The notes beneath the pieces are model-generated. The model saw only the letters and a list, made by a program, of their open reading frames with translations, was not told the DNA's origin and searched no databases. Shown here piece after piece: positions 1-5,654 of a stretch of DNA of 5,654 nt (the first letter of the stretch is position 1; the number at the start of each line of letters is the position of its first letter). The DNA comes from Clostridia bacterium (lineage in GTDB: Bacteria > Bacillota > Clostridia > Christensenellales > CAG-917). The stretch is from contig CAAGFS010000005.1 in assembly GCA_900769205.1 (NCBI GenBank), forward strand, positions 1 through 5,654. Reading direction: 5' to 3'. Made by a program: the position numbers and the translations under genes.

Positions 1-532
1 GCACGACGAAAGTGGGAGAATATTTGGAGTTGAACCTTTGCGCTATGTCGCGCGCAAGCTCGAGATGTTGCTTCTGATCCTTGCCGATTGGCACGAGATC
101 CGCCTGGTAAAGCAAAATATCCGCCGCCATGAGCGTGGGATACGTGAAAAGACCGAGATTGACGTTTTCGGGCGCTTTCTGGCTCTTTTCCTTGAATTGC
201 GTCATACGGCTCGCTTCGCCGAACTGCGTGTTGCAATCGAGCACCCAGGCAAGCTCCGCGTGTTGCGGAACGTGCGACTGCACGAACAGAATGCTCTTTT
301 CGGGATCGAGTCCGATTGCGAGAAATAGCGCGATGAAATCGTAAGTGCGACGGCGCAAATCCTGCGGGACGTTGTCCACCGTGATTGCGTGCATATCCGC
401 CACGGTGTAAATACACCTGTACTCGTCCTGCAATCTCACCATATTTTTCAACGCGCCGATGTAGTTGCCGAGTTGCAAATCACCCGTGGGTTTGAGCGCG
501 CTGTACACGACTTTTTGTTTTTCGTTTTCCAT
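1..532 (-). CDS. trpS: Tryptophan--tRNA ligase, N-terminal part (cut by window edge)
   Basis: Cytoplasmic class I aminoacyl-tRNA synthetase that activates tryptophan with ATP and loads it onto tRNA-Trp. I translated 177 complete codons from the ATG at 532 with no stop before the left edge; the family is usually about 330-340 residues, so roughly half is visible. Seen: the HIGH-type ATP-binding motif LGNYIG (residues 21-26) after the SALKPTG strand, ADMHA (45-49), NTQFGEASRMTQFKEKS (101-117), MAADILLYQADLVPIG (135-150) and KDQKQHLELARDIAQRFN (151-168). This arrangement is typical of bacterial TrpRS and separates it from TyrRS. The KMSKS loop lies outside the window. The start is preceded by only a weak AGG-type ribosome binding site (AATAGGTATTTT-ATG). 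The gene follows thrC after 44 bases on the same strand and is probably co-transcribed with it; there is no room for a T-box leader. Identity is near certain. Confidence 0.96.
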   Translation of the reverse strand, partial: MENEKQKVVYSALKPTGDLQLGNYIGALKNMVRLQDEYRCIYTVADMHAITVDNVPQDLRRRTYDFIALFLAIGLDPEKSILFVQSHVPQHAELAWVLDCNTQFGEASRMTQFKEKSQKAPENVNLGLFTYPTLMAADILLYQADLVPIGKDQKQHLELARDIAQRFNSKYSPTFVV

Positions 533-546
533 AAAATACCTATTTC

Positions 547-576
547 GATGCTCGTAGCATCCTGCGGAAAATCCGC
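547..576 (-). repeat. Two small tandem hairpins between thrC and trpS
   Basis: Directly after the thrC stop codon, the transcript can form GCGGA-TTT-TCCGC (564-576) and, two bases later, GATGC-TACGA-GCATC (547-561). Both stems are perfect 5-bp matches. No U-run follows, so these are not a standard intrinsic terminator. They could mark an RNA processing or stability point, or slightly lower expression of trpS. The structure is seen in the sequence; any function is inference. Confidence 0.4.
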
Positions 577-2061
577 TTATTTTTCGTTCATCTCGTCCGC
601 AACTTCCATCACCGCTTGAAGAACCTGCGTCCTGTCTATAACGCGGGTGTGAATCTCCTTTGCGTTTTGAAGCTCGAATATGCTTTCGGGGCAATCGAGC
701 GCGGTGAGATTGTAAAGTTTCATAATAGCTTTGAAAGGATTTTTCTCTTTCGAGCCTATTGCTCCAAGCACGTCGCAGGGGAACTTGTACGGATTTGCCG
801 TCGATACGATGACGGTGGGCGTTTCGTCGTCCGTCTCGCAAGAATAATCGTTATATACGCTTGCGGCGACGGCGGTGTGAGTGTCCATAATGTAGTCGTC
901 AAGATCAAAGAAGGTCGAAATTGCGTTTTTGGTGTCTTCTTCGTCCGCCCACCCCGCTTCGAACATGGAAAAATCCACTTCGTCGGGATTTATCTCGAAC
1001 TTGCCCGTATTTTTCAAATCGGCGTACAGCGCGCGCACTTTTTCGTCGTCCCGTCCCACAAGCTCGAAAATCAGTCTTTCGAGATTGCTTGAAACGAGAA
1101 TGTCCATTGACGGCGACATGGTCTTGTAGAAATCGCGCTTTGCGTTGTACACTCCCGTATTGAAGAAGTCGGTCAACACGTTGTTTGCGTTCGACGCGAT
1201 TATAAACTTGCCGACGGGAAGTCCCATGCGGTATGCGTAATAGCCTGCGAGCACGTTGCCGAAATTGCCAGTGGGGACGACAAAGTTGACTTTGTCGCCG
1301 AGCGCGATCTCGTCGCTGTCCACAAGGTCGCAATATGCCGAAATGTAATACGCTATCTGTGGGGCGAGCCTGCCCCAGTTGATAGAGTTTGCGCTTGACA
1401 GTTCCACGCCCTTTTCTTTGAGCGCGTCCGTTGCGCTTTTGTCGCAGAAAATGCGCTTGACGGCGGTTTGCGCGTCGTCAAAATTGCCTTTTATGCCAAA
1501 AACGTGCAGGTTTTTGCCCTGTTGCGTGACCATTTGCAAACGTTGCATCTCGCTCACGCCGTTGCTTGGATAAAACACCGCCACTTCCGTGCCTTCGACG
1601 TCCCTGAACCCTTCCAAAGAAGCCTTGCCCGTGTCTCCGCTCGTTGCGGTGAGAATGAGAGTCTTCTCTTTTACGCCGAGTTTTTGCTTGCTTGCAAGCA
1701 TAAGATAGGGCAAAAGCGTGAGAGCCATATCCTTGAAAGCGCAGGTCGGACCGTGCCACAATTCGAGCATATAAAGCCCGTCTTCCACCTTGACGACGGG
1801 ACAAGCGTCGCCGTCAAAGCGCGAATACGCCTTTCGGGCGTATTCTTCAAGCTCGCAGACAGAAAACTCGTCCATATACAGCGACAGGATTTTTGCAACT
1901 CGCGCAGGATAATCGGAAGATATGAGAGCTTCAAAATCGCTCTTACTCAAAACGGGAAACGACGACGGAACGAAAAGTCCGCCGTCATCCGATATGCCCT
2001 TTACGATTGCCTGACTTGCAGAAATCTTCACACGGGAGTTTCTGGTGCTGATATATTTCAT
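577..2061 (-). CDS. thrC: Threonine synthase
   Basis: PLP-dependent cytoplasmic enzyme of the last step of threonine synthesis: O-phosphohomoserine + water gives threonine + phosphate. The protein has 494 residues, the length of the long bacterial/fungal type rather than the roughly 350-residue Bacillus type. Seen in order: N-terminal Y3-STRNSR and GISDDGGLFVP (22-32), WHGPTCAFKDMAL (102-114) with K110 as the expected Schiff-base lysine, ATSGDTGKA (139-147), the phosphate-binding PTGNFGNVLAGYYA (263-276), SMDILVSSNLERL (318-330), DTHTAVA (393-399) and STANPYKFP (420-428). The ATG start has an AAGGA ribosome binding site six bases upstream, and that site overlaps the stop of the preceding P-loop gene, which implies coupled translation. 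The stop is TAA. No threonine attenuator or other leader precedes it. It stands apart from hom and thrB here, so the rest of the pathway must be encoded elsewhere. Confidence 0.97.
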   Translation of the reverse strand: MKYISTRNSRVKISASQAIVKGISDDGGLFVPSSFPVLSKSDFEALISSDYPARVAKILSLYMDEFSVCELEEYARKAYSRFDGDACPVVKVEDGLYMLELWHGPTCAFKDMALTLLPYLMLASKQKLGVKEKTLILTATSGDTGKASLEGFRDVEGTEVAVFYPSNGVSEMQRLQMVTQQGKNLHVFGIKGNFDDAQTAVKRIFCDKSATDALKEKGVELSSANSINWGRLAPQIAYYISAYCDLVDSDEIALGDKVNFVVPTGNFGNVLAGYYAYRMGLPVGKFIIASNANNVLTDFFNTGVYNAKRDFYKTMSPSMDILVSSNLERLIFELVGRDDEKVRALYADLKNTGKFEINPDEVDFSMFEAGWADEEDTKNAISTFFDLDDYIMDTHTAVAASVYNDYSCETDDETPTVIVSTANPYKFPCDVLGAIGSKEKNPFKAIMKLYNLTALDCPESIFELQNAKEIHTRVIDRTQVLQAVMEVADEMNEK

Positions 2062-2067
2062 ATCCTA

Positions 2068-2072
2068 TCCTT
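2068..2072 (-). promoter_or_regulatory. thrC ribosome binding site overlapping the upstream stop codon
   Basis: The minus strand reads TAAGGATAGGATATG. AAGGA shares two bases with the TAA stop of the P-loop gene and sits six bases before the thrC ATG. Ribosomes ending the first gene therefore stop on the initiation site of the second. This fixes the thrC start and ties its output to the small upstream gene. Confidence 0.7.
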
Positions 2073-2484
2073 ATTTGCGAAGGAACTCCGGAAAATTTTC
2101 TTCGTTTTCGCTGACGGTGATCACAAATTGAGTGTCCGTGTTTTTTGCCACTTCGCGAATGTCGTCAAAGAAGTCTTCCATCTCGAAAACCGTCTTGTCG
2201 AGCATTCTGTGCGCGCCGTCTATGTAGAGAGTCTCTATATCGTGGTTGCCGGCAAGCAGACCTTTGATAAAGCCGATGAGTGCTTCTTCGCTGATGGGTG
2301 CGTCGCCCTTTTTGAGTTGTTTTGCGTTGACCACGCGCACCTGATAGCGGATAGAATACATATATCTGTCCGTGTCCGTCACAAAGACGATGTCGCCTTT
2401 TGCGGTTTCGACGTTGTCGTTTGCCATGTCGATGATAACTTTTGTTTTGCCTGTACCTTTTGCGCCTGTGATGAATTTGATCAT
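2071..2484 (-). CDS. Small P-loop NTPase of unknown role
   Basis: A 137-residue protein with a clear Walker A motif, GAKGTGKT (residues 7-14), right after the first beta strand (IKFIT). A Walker B-like strand, ETLYIDG (84-90), has D89 as the likely magnesium ligand, followed by AHRM. A further hydrophobic strand, FVITVS (120-125), could be the next core strand. There is no signal peptide, membrane helix or added domain, so it is close to a minimal soluble P-loop fold. The ATG is well supported by GGAGGTG six bases upstream and a promoter in front. It is the first gene of the cluster with thrC and trpS. Similar short ATPases in Clostridia tend to carry generic or doubtful names such as 'PilT-like', but nothing here indicates pilus retraction: this one lacks the length and the His-box and Asp-box features of PilT. 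Thymidine-kinase-like or other RecA-like folds are possible. The gene is real with high confidence; its function is unknown. Confidence 0.85.
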   Translation of the reverse strand: MIKFITGAKGTGKTKVIIDMANDNVETAKGDIVFVTDTDRYMYSIRYQVRVVNAKQLKKGDAPISEEALIGFIKGLLAGNHDIETLYIDGAHRMLDKTVFEMEDFFDDIREVAKNTDTQFVITVSENEENFPEFLRK

Positions 2485-2488
2485 AAAG

Positions 2489-2495
2489 CACCTCC
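2489..2495 (-). promoter_or_regulatory. Strong Shine-Dalgarno site of the P-loop gene
   Basis: GGAGGTG is nearly the full anti-16S complement, with a spacing that suits the ATG at 2484. It settles the start of this gene and is the best ribosome binding site in the window. Confidence 0.85.
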
Positions 2496-2504
2496 GTACT
2501 ATTT

Positions 2505-2533
2505 ATTATATATAATATATTTGTCAATTTCAA
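2505..2533 (-). promoter_or_regulatory. Sigma-70/SigA-type promoter for the P-loop–thrC–trpS cluster
   Basis: On the minus strand there is a -35 box TTGAAA (2533-2528), a 17-base spacer and a perfect -10 box TATAAT (2510-2505) in a very AT-rich stretch. Transcription would start near 2498, leaving a leader of only about 14 bases in which the Shine-Dalgarno site is almost at the 5' end. A second -35-like TTGACA (2527-2522) overlaps the spacer but has no good -10 at a suitable distance. This is a sequence match only; no start site has been measured. Confidence 0.7.
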
Positions 2534-2540
2534 CCCGCAA

Positions 2541-2567
2541 TTTTCAAAACGCGTCACTTTTTGAAAA
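2541..2567. repeat. 9-bp inverted repeat just upstream of the promoter
   Basis: TTTTCAAAA (2541-2549) and TTTTGAAAA (2559-2567) are perfect inverted copies separated by 9 bases, ending 8 bases before the -35 box. The stem is almost all A-T, so it would make a poor terminator for prfA. The symmetry and location fit a binding site for a dimeric regulator or an upstream promoter element. The repeat is seen; its role is inferred. Confidence 0.45.
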
Positions 2568-2646
2568 CGGAGCGTACGCCCTGACAAAGCGTATAATCTT
2601 CCGCGTATGTTTTTTTGCAACCCGTGCCTTTTCGCAGCAACGAAAA

Positions 2647-3501
2647 TCAGTCTTCCACGTTTTCGAGCATCTTGTTCTGCAGAGCGATCTGAAGGGCGGA
2701 AATCATCTCGTCCATATCGCCGAGCAAAAACTTGTCGAGAGAGTAGAGCGTCAAGCCGATACGATGGTCGGTCACTCTGCCCTGCGGAAAGTTGTAGGTG
2801 CGTATGCGCTCGCTTCTGTCCCCCGTGCCCACTTGCGCGCGACGGTTTTCGGCGTATTCCTTCTGCGCTTGCGACTGATAATAGTCGTACACTCTCGATT
2901 TGAGCACTTTGAGAGCCTTTTCTCTGTTTTTTATCTGGCTTCTCTCGTCCTGACATTCGACGACGATGCCAGTGGGGATATGCGTCATTCGTATCGCGCT
3001 TTCCGTCTTGTTGACGTGCTGACCGCCCGCTCCTCCGCTGCGATAGGTGTCCACCTTTATGTCGTTTTCGTTGAGATTCACTTCAACGTCCTGAGCCTCG
3101 GGAAGCACGGCAACCGTCACGGTTGACGTGTGCACTCTGCCTTGCGATTCGGTTTCGGGCACTCTTTGCACCCTATGCACTCCGCTCTCGAACTTGAGCT
3201 TGCCCCACGCGCCTTTGCCGGCAATCATAAAAACGAGTTCCTTCGCGCCGCCGAGCTCGGTGAAGTTCATATTGACTTCTTCGATTTTCCACCTGTTGTT
3301 TTCGGCATAGTGTCGATACATTTTCATAAGTTCCGTGCCGAAAAGAGCGGCTTCGTCCCCGCCCGCGCCCGCGCGTATTTCCATAATGACGTTGTTGTCC
3401 TCGTTGGGGTCTTTGGGCAGGAGCGCGATTTTCAGGTCGCTTGCGTCCTTGTCCATGCTTTTGCGCAGATCTTCAAGCTCCTGCTTTGCAAAAGCCTTCA
3501 T
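2647..3501 (-). CDS. prfA: Peptide chain release factor 1, main part downstream of an in-frame TAA
   Basis: RF1 enters the ribosomal A site at UAA and UAG and triggers release of the finished protein. This 284-residue open stretch is codons 79-362 of the full prfA frame that starts at 3735. Seen (full-frame numbering): LLPKDPNEDNNVIMEIRAGAGGDEAALF (about 105-132), the codon-recognition tripeptide PET (193-195) inside HRVQRVPETESQGRVHTST, which marks RF1 because RF2 has SPF there, and the catalytic GGQ (237-239) in RSGGAGGQHVNKTES, with Q239 the expected PrmC methylation target. TYNFPQGRVTDHR lies near the C terminus. The ATG at 3501 has no ribosome binding site and is simply the first Met after the TAA at 3516-3514. 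TDPD between the stop and this Met is also normal RF1 sequence. So the original gene almost surely began at 3735, and the present product is either this core made by restart, a little readthrough protein, or full RF1 if the stop is an error. The final stop is TGA. Confidence 0.93.
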   Translation of the reverse strand: MKAFAKQELEDLRKSMDKDASDLKIALLPKDPNEDNNVIMEIRAGAGGDEAALFGTELMKMYRHYAENNRWKIEEVNMNFTELGGAKELVFMIAGKGAWGKLKFESGVHRVQRVPETESQGRVHTSTVTVAVLPEAQDVEVNLNENDIKVDTYRSGGAGGQHVNKTESAIRMTHIPTGIVVECQDERSQIKNREKALKVLKSRVYDYYQSQAQKEYAENRRAQVGTGDRSERIRTYNFPQGRVTDHRIGLTLYSLDKFLLGDMDEMISALQIALQNKMLENVED

Positions 3502-3513
3502 ATCGGGATCGGT

Positions 3514-3516
3514 TTA
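3514..3516 (-). other. In-frame TAA interrupting prfA at codon 74
   Basis: The minus strand reads GCG CTT TAA ACC GAT CCC GAT ATG, translated AL-stop-TDPDM. The frame is the same before and after, and the combined length of 362 codons matches normal RF1 (E. coli has 360). A single base change from GAA, CAA or AAA explains it. Other genes here end properly at TAA, so the codon is not generally reassigned. Confidence 0.9.
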
Positions 3517-3735
3517 AAGCGCCAATATCTGCTTGCACTCGTCGAAATCGCGTTTGTGTCTGCAATAAAGGTCGAATATCTCCACGATAGGTTCAAGGTC
3601 GGAATGTTCCTTTGAAAGCGCGCGGAATCTCTCCTGGTCGGAGATGATTTCGCTCTTTGACAAAAGCGCGCTCACTTCTTCATAGCGCGTTTTTATCTTT
3701 TCAAGCCTTGCCGTCATACCGTCTGATATTCTCAT
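3514..3735 (-). CDS. prfA: Peptide chain release factor 1, N-terminal fragment (before the in-frame TAA)
   Basis: These are the first 73 codons of prfA, ending at the internal TAA. The sequence TARLEKIKTRYEEVSALL, then SDQERFRALSKEHSDLEPIVEIF and DECKQILAL, is the helical coiled region of RF1 domain 1, which in complete RF1 contacts the ribosomal stalk base and works with RF3. On its own it lacks the codon-reading and GGQ domains and cannot release peptides. The start ATG overlaps the prmC stop (ATGA) with purine-rich GAGAAG just upstream, so translation is probably coupled. Met7 (MTARLEKI) is an alternative start that would also suit the family, but it has no better ribosome binding site. 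It belongs with the part at 2647-3501 as one ancestral gene. Confidence 0.88.
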   Translation of the reverse strand: MRISDGMTARLEKIKTRYEEVSALLSKSEIISDQERFRALSKEHSDLEPIVEIFDLYCRHKRDFDECKQILAL

Positions 3736-5630
3736 TTTCTTCTCACGATCGCAATCCGCTCGATGCCTTCGACGTCATTTTGTATCTCAACGTCGTACTC
3801 GCAGAATATGTTTTTGATTTCTTCCGCCTGACCTATGCCGAACTCCATAAGAAGCACGCCGTCTTCTTTGAGATGTTCTTCAAGTTGTTTTGCGATTATA
3901 CGATAAAACTTCAAACCGTCCTTGTCGCCGTCAAGCGCGATTTTCGGCTCGAAATCTTTCACCTTGGAATCGAGTTTCGACACGTCGTCCGTGGGGATAT
4001 ACGGCGGATTGGAAACGATGACGTCAAACTTTTTGTTTGCAACCGCGCTCCACATATCGCCTTTTGAAAAATCCACTCTCACGCCCGTGTTGAGCGAGTT
4101 TGCAAGCGCGACGTCTATTGCGCCCACGCTCACGTCGCACGCGCACACGTTCGCCTTGGTGTTTTTTGCAATGGCAACGGCAATCGCTCCGCTTCCCGTG
4201 CAAAGGTCGAGCACGTCGCACTTTTCACCTTCTTGAAGGCGCGAGTTCTTGTCTTCGATGACGCCGATTGCCTTTTGGACGAGTTCTTCCGTTTCGGGAC
4301 GAGGAATAAGCACGTTCTGATTGACCGCAATCTTTATTCCGTAAAAATATGCGTATCCCAGCGCGTATTGAAGGGGCGTGCCGTCCGCCATTTTTTTGGC
4401 AATGCTTTCCGCGCTGTCGTATTCCGCTTTGGAAAGAGTTTTCAGTCCCGCAAGTTCACTGCGTTTTTTGCCCGTCACTTCCACGAAAAGCCAGTCTATA
4501 TCGGCTTTGTCCGCGCCTTTTGCGATGCTTTCGACTTTGTTTCTCGCAACGCCGTAGGGCACGCTTATATCGAACTTTCTTTCTTCGAGATTGGGGTTGG
4601 CGTCCATTTCCTGCACGGTTTTGAACGCAGTTATGGACACTTCGAGCATATCGTCGGTGGGTTCTTTCGTGGTGAGTTTCTGAAGGAGCATTCCGGGCGC
4701 GCGAAGTATGCGCACGAAAATATTGTCGCTCTTTGCAAGCAGTTTCAGAAGCTCATAGCTCACCCCCGCCACGACGGGCAAAAACAGCAATTTGAAGCCG
4801 ATTTTGATAAGTCCGTTGACGATTTTCTCTCCCGCTCCGCCTATCGTGACGAAAAGTCCGCATTTTTCAATCATAAAGTTGATGAGCACAAACACCATTA
4901 TGCTCACCGCAACCACGATAAAAAGGAAGGTCGTTCCGCAACGGGAATGTTCCCTTTTCATCTTTTTCGCGTTTTCGACCGTCAGTTCGAGCCCGTGCTC
5001 GTAACAGGTGATGACCTTGTGCTCGGCACCGTGATACATAAACACTCTGCGCACGTCCTTCATAAGCGACACGAGAAGAATGTAGCTTATGAATATGCAA
5101 AGCATAATCACGCCTTCGATAAGGCTGTACCAAAGGCTGTACAAATCGGAATGGGCAATCGCGCCCACGTTGTCGCATATAGCGGTGGCAACGACGTTGG
5201 GAAGAAACATAAACAGCCCCACCGCAAGCAACACGCCAAGCACCACGGAAAAGCCCATAAGCAAGTTCATCGGATTGATTTTCAGCTTGTCGGCTATCCA
5301 TTTTTCCGTCTTGGACGGCTCGGCAAAATCGCCGTAAACCTCGGCGGAACGCATCATAATGCCCGTGCCTTGAAAAAGCTGGGTGAAAAGGTTGACCACT
5401 CCGCGCACGAAAGGCAGGCGCAAAAACACGTTGCGCTCCTTTGCGCTTTTGACGTACTTGCTCTCGACGGTTATGTCTCCGCCGGGAGTGCGCACGGCGG
5501 TTGCAATCGAGCGCTCGCCTTTCATCATCACACCTTCGAGCACTGCCTGACCGCCTATGCTCGTGCGACGCACCGCCTTCGATTTTTTGTCTATTACGTT
5601 TTTCGGCTTGTTCCGTTTGTCTTTTTTCAT
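3732..5630 (-). CDS. prmC: Fused DUF1385 membrane protein and release factor glutamine methyltransferase
   Basis: One uninterrupted 632-codon frame holds two proteins that are often separate neighbours. Residues about 20-340 are DUF1385: GGQAVLEGVMMKGE (26-39), YHGAEHKVITCYEHG (199-213) and HSRCGTTFLF (228-237), with four likely membrane helices near 122-147, 166-190, 233-254 and 276-295. The lysine-rich N terminus and the even helix count put both ends in the cytoplasm. Residues about 355-632 are PrmC, the SAM-dependent enzyme that N5-methylates the glutamine of GGQ in RF1 and RF2: PLQYALGYAYFYG (419-431), IPRPETEELV (442-451), SAM-binding DLCTGSGAIAVAIA (475-488) and catalytic NPPYIP (541-546), all intact. 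The DUF1385 function is not known. The start has GGTG six bases upstream. The stop overlaps the prfA start (ATGA), placing the enzyme directly before its substrate gene. The fusion implies a membrane-anchored methyltransferase unless it is processed. Confidence 0.95.
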   Translation of the reverse strand: MKKDKRNKPKNVIDKKSKAVRRTSIGGQAVLEGVMMKGERSIATAVRTPGGDITVESKYVKSAKERNVFLRLPFVRGVVNLFTQLFQGTGIMMRSAEVYGDFAEPSKTEKWIADKLKINPMNLLMGFSVVLGVLLAVGLFMFLPNVVATAICDNVGAIAHSDLYSLWYSLIEGVIMLCIFISYILLVSLMKDVRRVFMYHGAEHKVITCYEHGLELTVENAKKMKREHSRCGTTFLFIVVAVSIMVFVLINFMIEKCGLFVTIGGAGEKIVNGLIKIGFKLLFLPVVAGVSYELLKLLAKSDNIFVRILRAPGMLLQKLTTKEPTDDMLEVSITAFKTVQEMDANPNLEERKFDISVPYGVARNKVESIAKGADKADIDWLFVEVTGKKRSELAGLKTLSKAEYDSAESIAKKMADGTPLQYALGYAYFYGIKIAVNQNVLIPRPETEELVQKAIGVIEDKNSRLQEGEKCDVLDLCTGSGAIAVAIAKNTKANVCACDVSVGAIDVALANSLNTGVRVDFSKGDMWSAVANKKFDVIVSNPPYIPTDDVSKLDSKVKDFEPKIALDGDKDGLKFYRIIAKQLEEHLKEDGVLLMEFGIGQAEEIKNIFCEYDVEIQNDVEGIERIAIVRRK

Positions 5631-5654
5631 AAATCACACCGTTGCATTTCGTCC

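Noticed and set aside
533..576. T-box or tryptophan leader in front of trpS
   Set aside because: Only 44 bases separate thrC and trpS, far less than a T-box needs, and no Trp-rich leader peptide is present.
2071..2484. Naming the small P-loop protein a PilT twitching-motility ATPase
   Set aside because: It is far too short and shows no PilT-specific motifs; only the nucleotide-binding fold is supported.
2563..2581. Possible intrinsic terminator after prfA: GGGC-GTAC-GCTC followed by CGTTTTC
   Set aside because: The stem is only four pairs including a G-U, and the U-run is short. It is mainly an 8-bp palindrome (2572-2579). No convincing terminator is visible in this gap.
1468..3126. A 552-codon plus-strand open frame lying opposite thrC, the P-loop gene and prfA
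   Set aside because: It spans three real minus-strand genes and the gap between them, has no ribosome binding site or recognisable motif, and is rich in residues expected from reading common codons backwards. It is a codon-bias shadow.
3514..3516. Genome-wide reassignment of UAA to an amino acid
   Set aside because: thrC and the P-loop gene both end at TAA at the expected family length or directly before the next start, so UAA works as a stop here.
3501..3735. Frameshift as the cause of the split prfA
   Set aside because: Both parts are in the same frame (the starts differ by 234 bases, 78 codons) and the residues between them fit RF1, so the break is a single stop codon and not an indel.
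4867..5637. A 256-codon minus-strand frame over the DUF1385 region
   Set aside because: Arginine- and cysteine-rich translation typical of an out-of-frame reading; the overlapping DUF1385 frame has all family motifs.

Overview
All supported genes lie on the minus strand, so the window reads right to left as two short, tightly packed gene clusters. The first is a fused DUF1385–PrmC gene followed by prfA (release factor 1). The second begins at a recognisable promoter and holds a small P-loop NTPase gene, thrC (threonine synthase) and the first 177 codons of trpS, which runs off the left edge. DUF1385 proteins next to prmC and prfA, a RF1 codon-recognition loop of the PET type, strong GGAGG ribosome binding sites and a long-form threonine synthase all point to a Firmicutes/Clostridia-type bacterium, probably an uncultured one. 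The genus cannot be named from this window.

Right part (5630 to 2647): a 632-residue protein joins a four-helix membrane protein (DUF1385) to the glutamine methyltransferase that modifies the GGQ motif of release factors. Its stop codon overlaps the start of prfA (ATGA), so enzyme and substrate are encoded back to back. The prfA frame is 362 codons long, the normal length, but codon 74 is TAA. The residues on both sides of that stop are normal RF1 sequence in the same frame. This is therefore one substitution, a sequence error, or a readthrough or restart arrangement, and not a frameshift. It is the most striking observation in the window.

Middle (2646 to 2485): a 162-base gap holds a 9-bp inverted repeat and, 8 bases downstream of it, a TTGAAA-N17-TATAAT promoter followed by a very short leader with a strong ribosome binding site.

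Left part (2484 to 1): the P-loop gene ends 9 bases before thrC, and the thrC ribosome binding site overlaps its stop codon. thrC is separated from trpS by 44 bases containing two small tandem hairpins. There is no room for a T-box or peptide leader in front of trpS or thrC. No tRNA, rRNA, CRISPR array, insertion sequence or other mobile element was seen. I did not find an obvious new multi-gene system. The unusual points are the interrupted prfA, the membrane-linked PrmC fusion and the unassigned P-loop gene.
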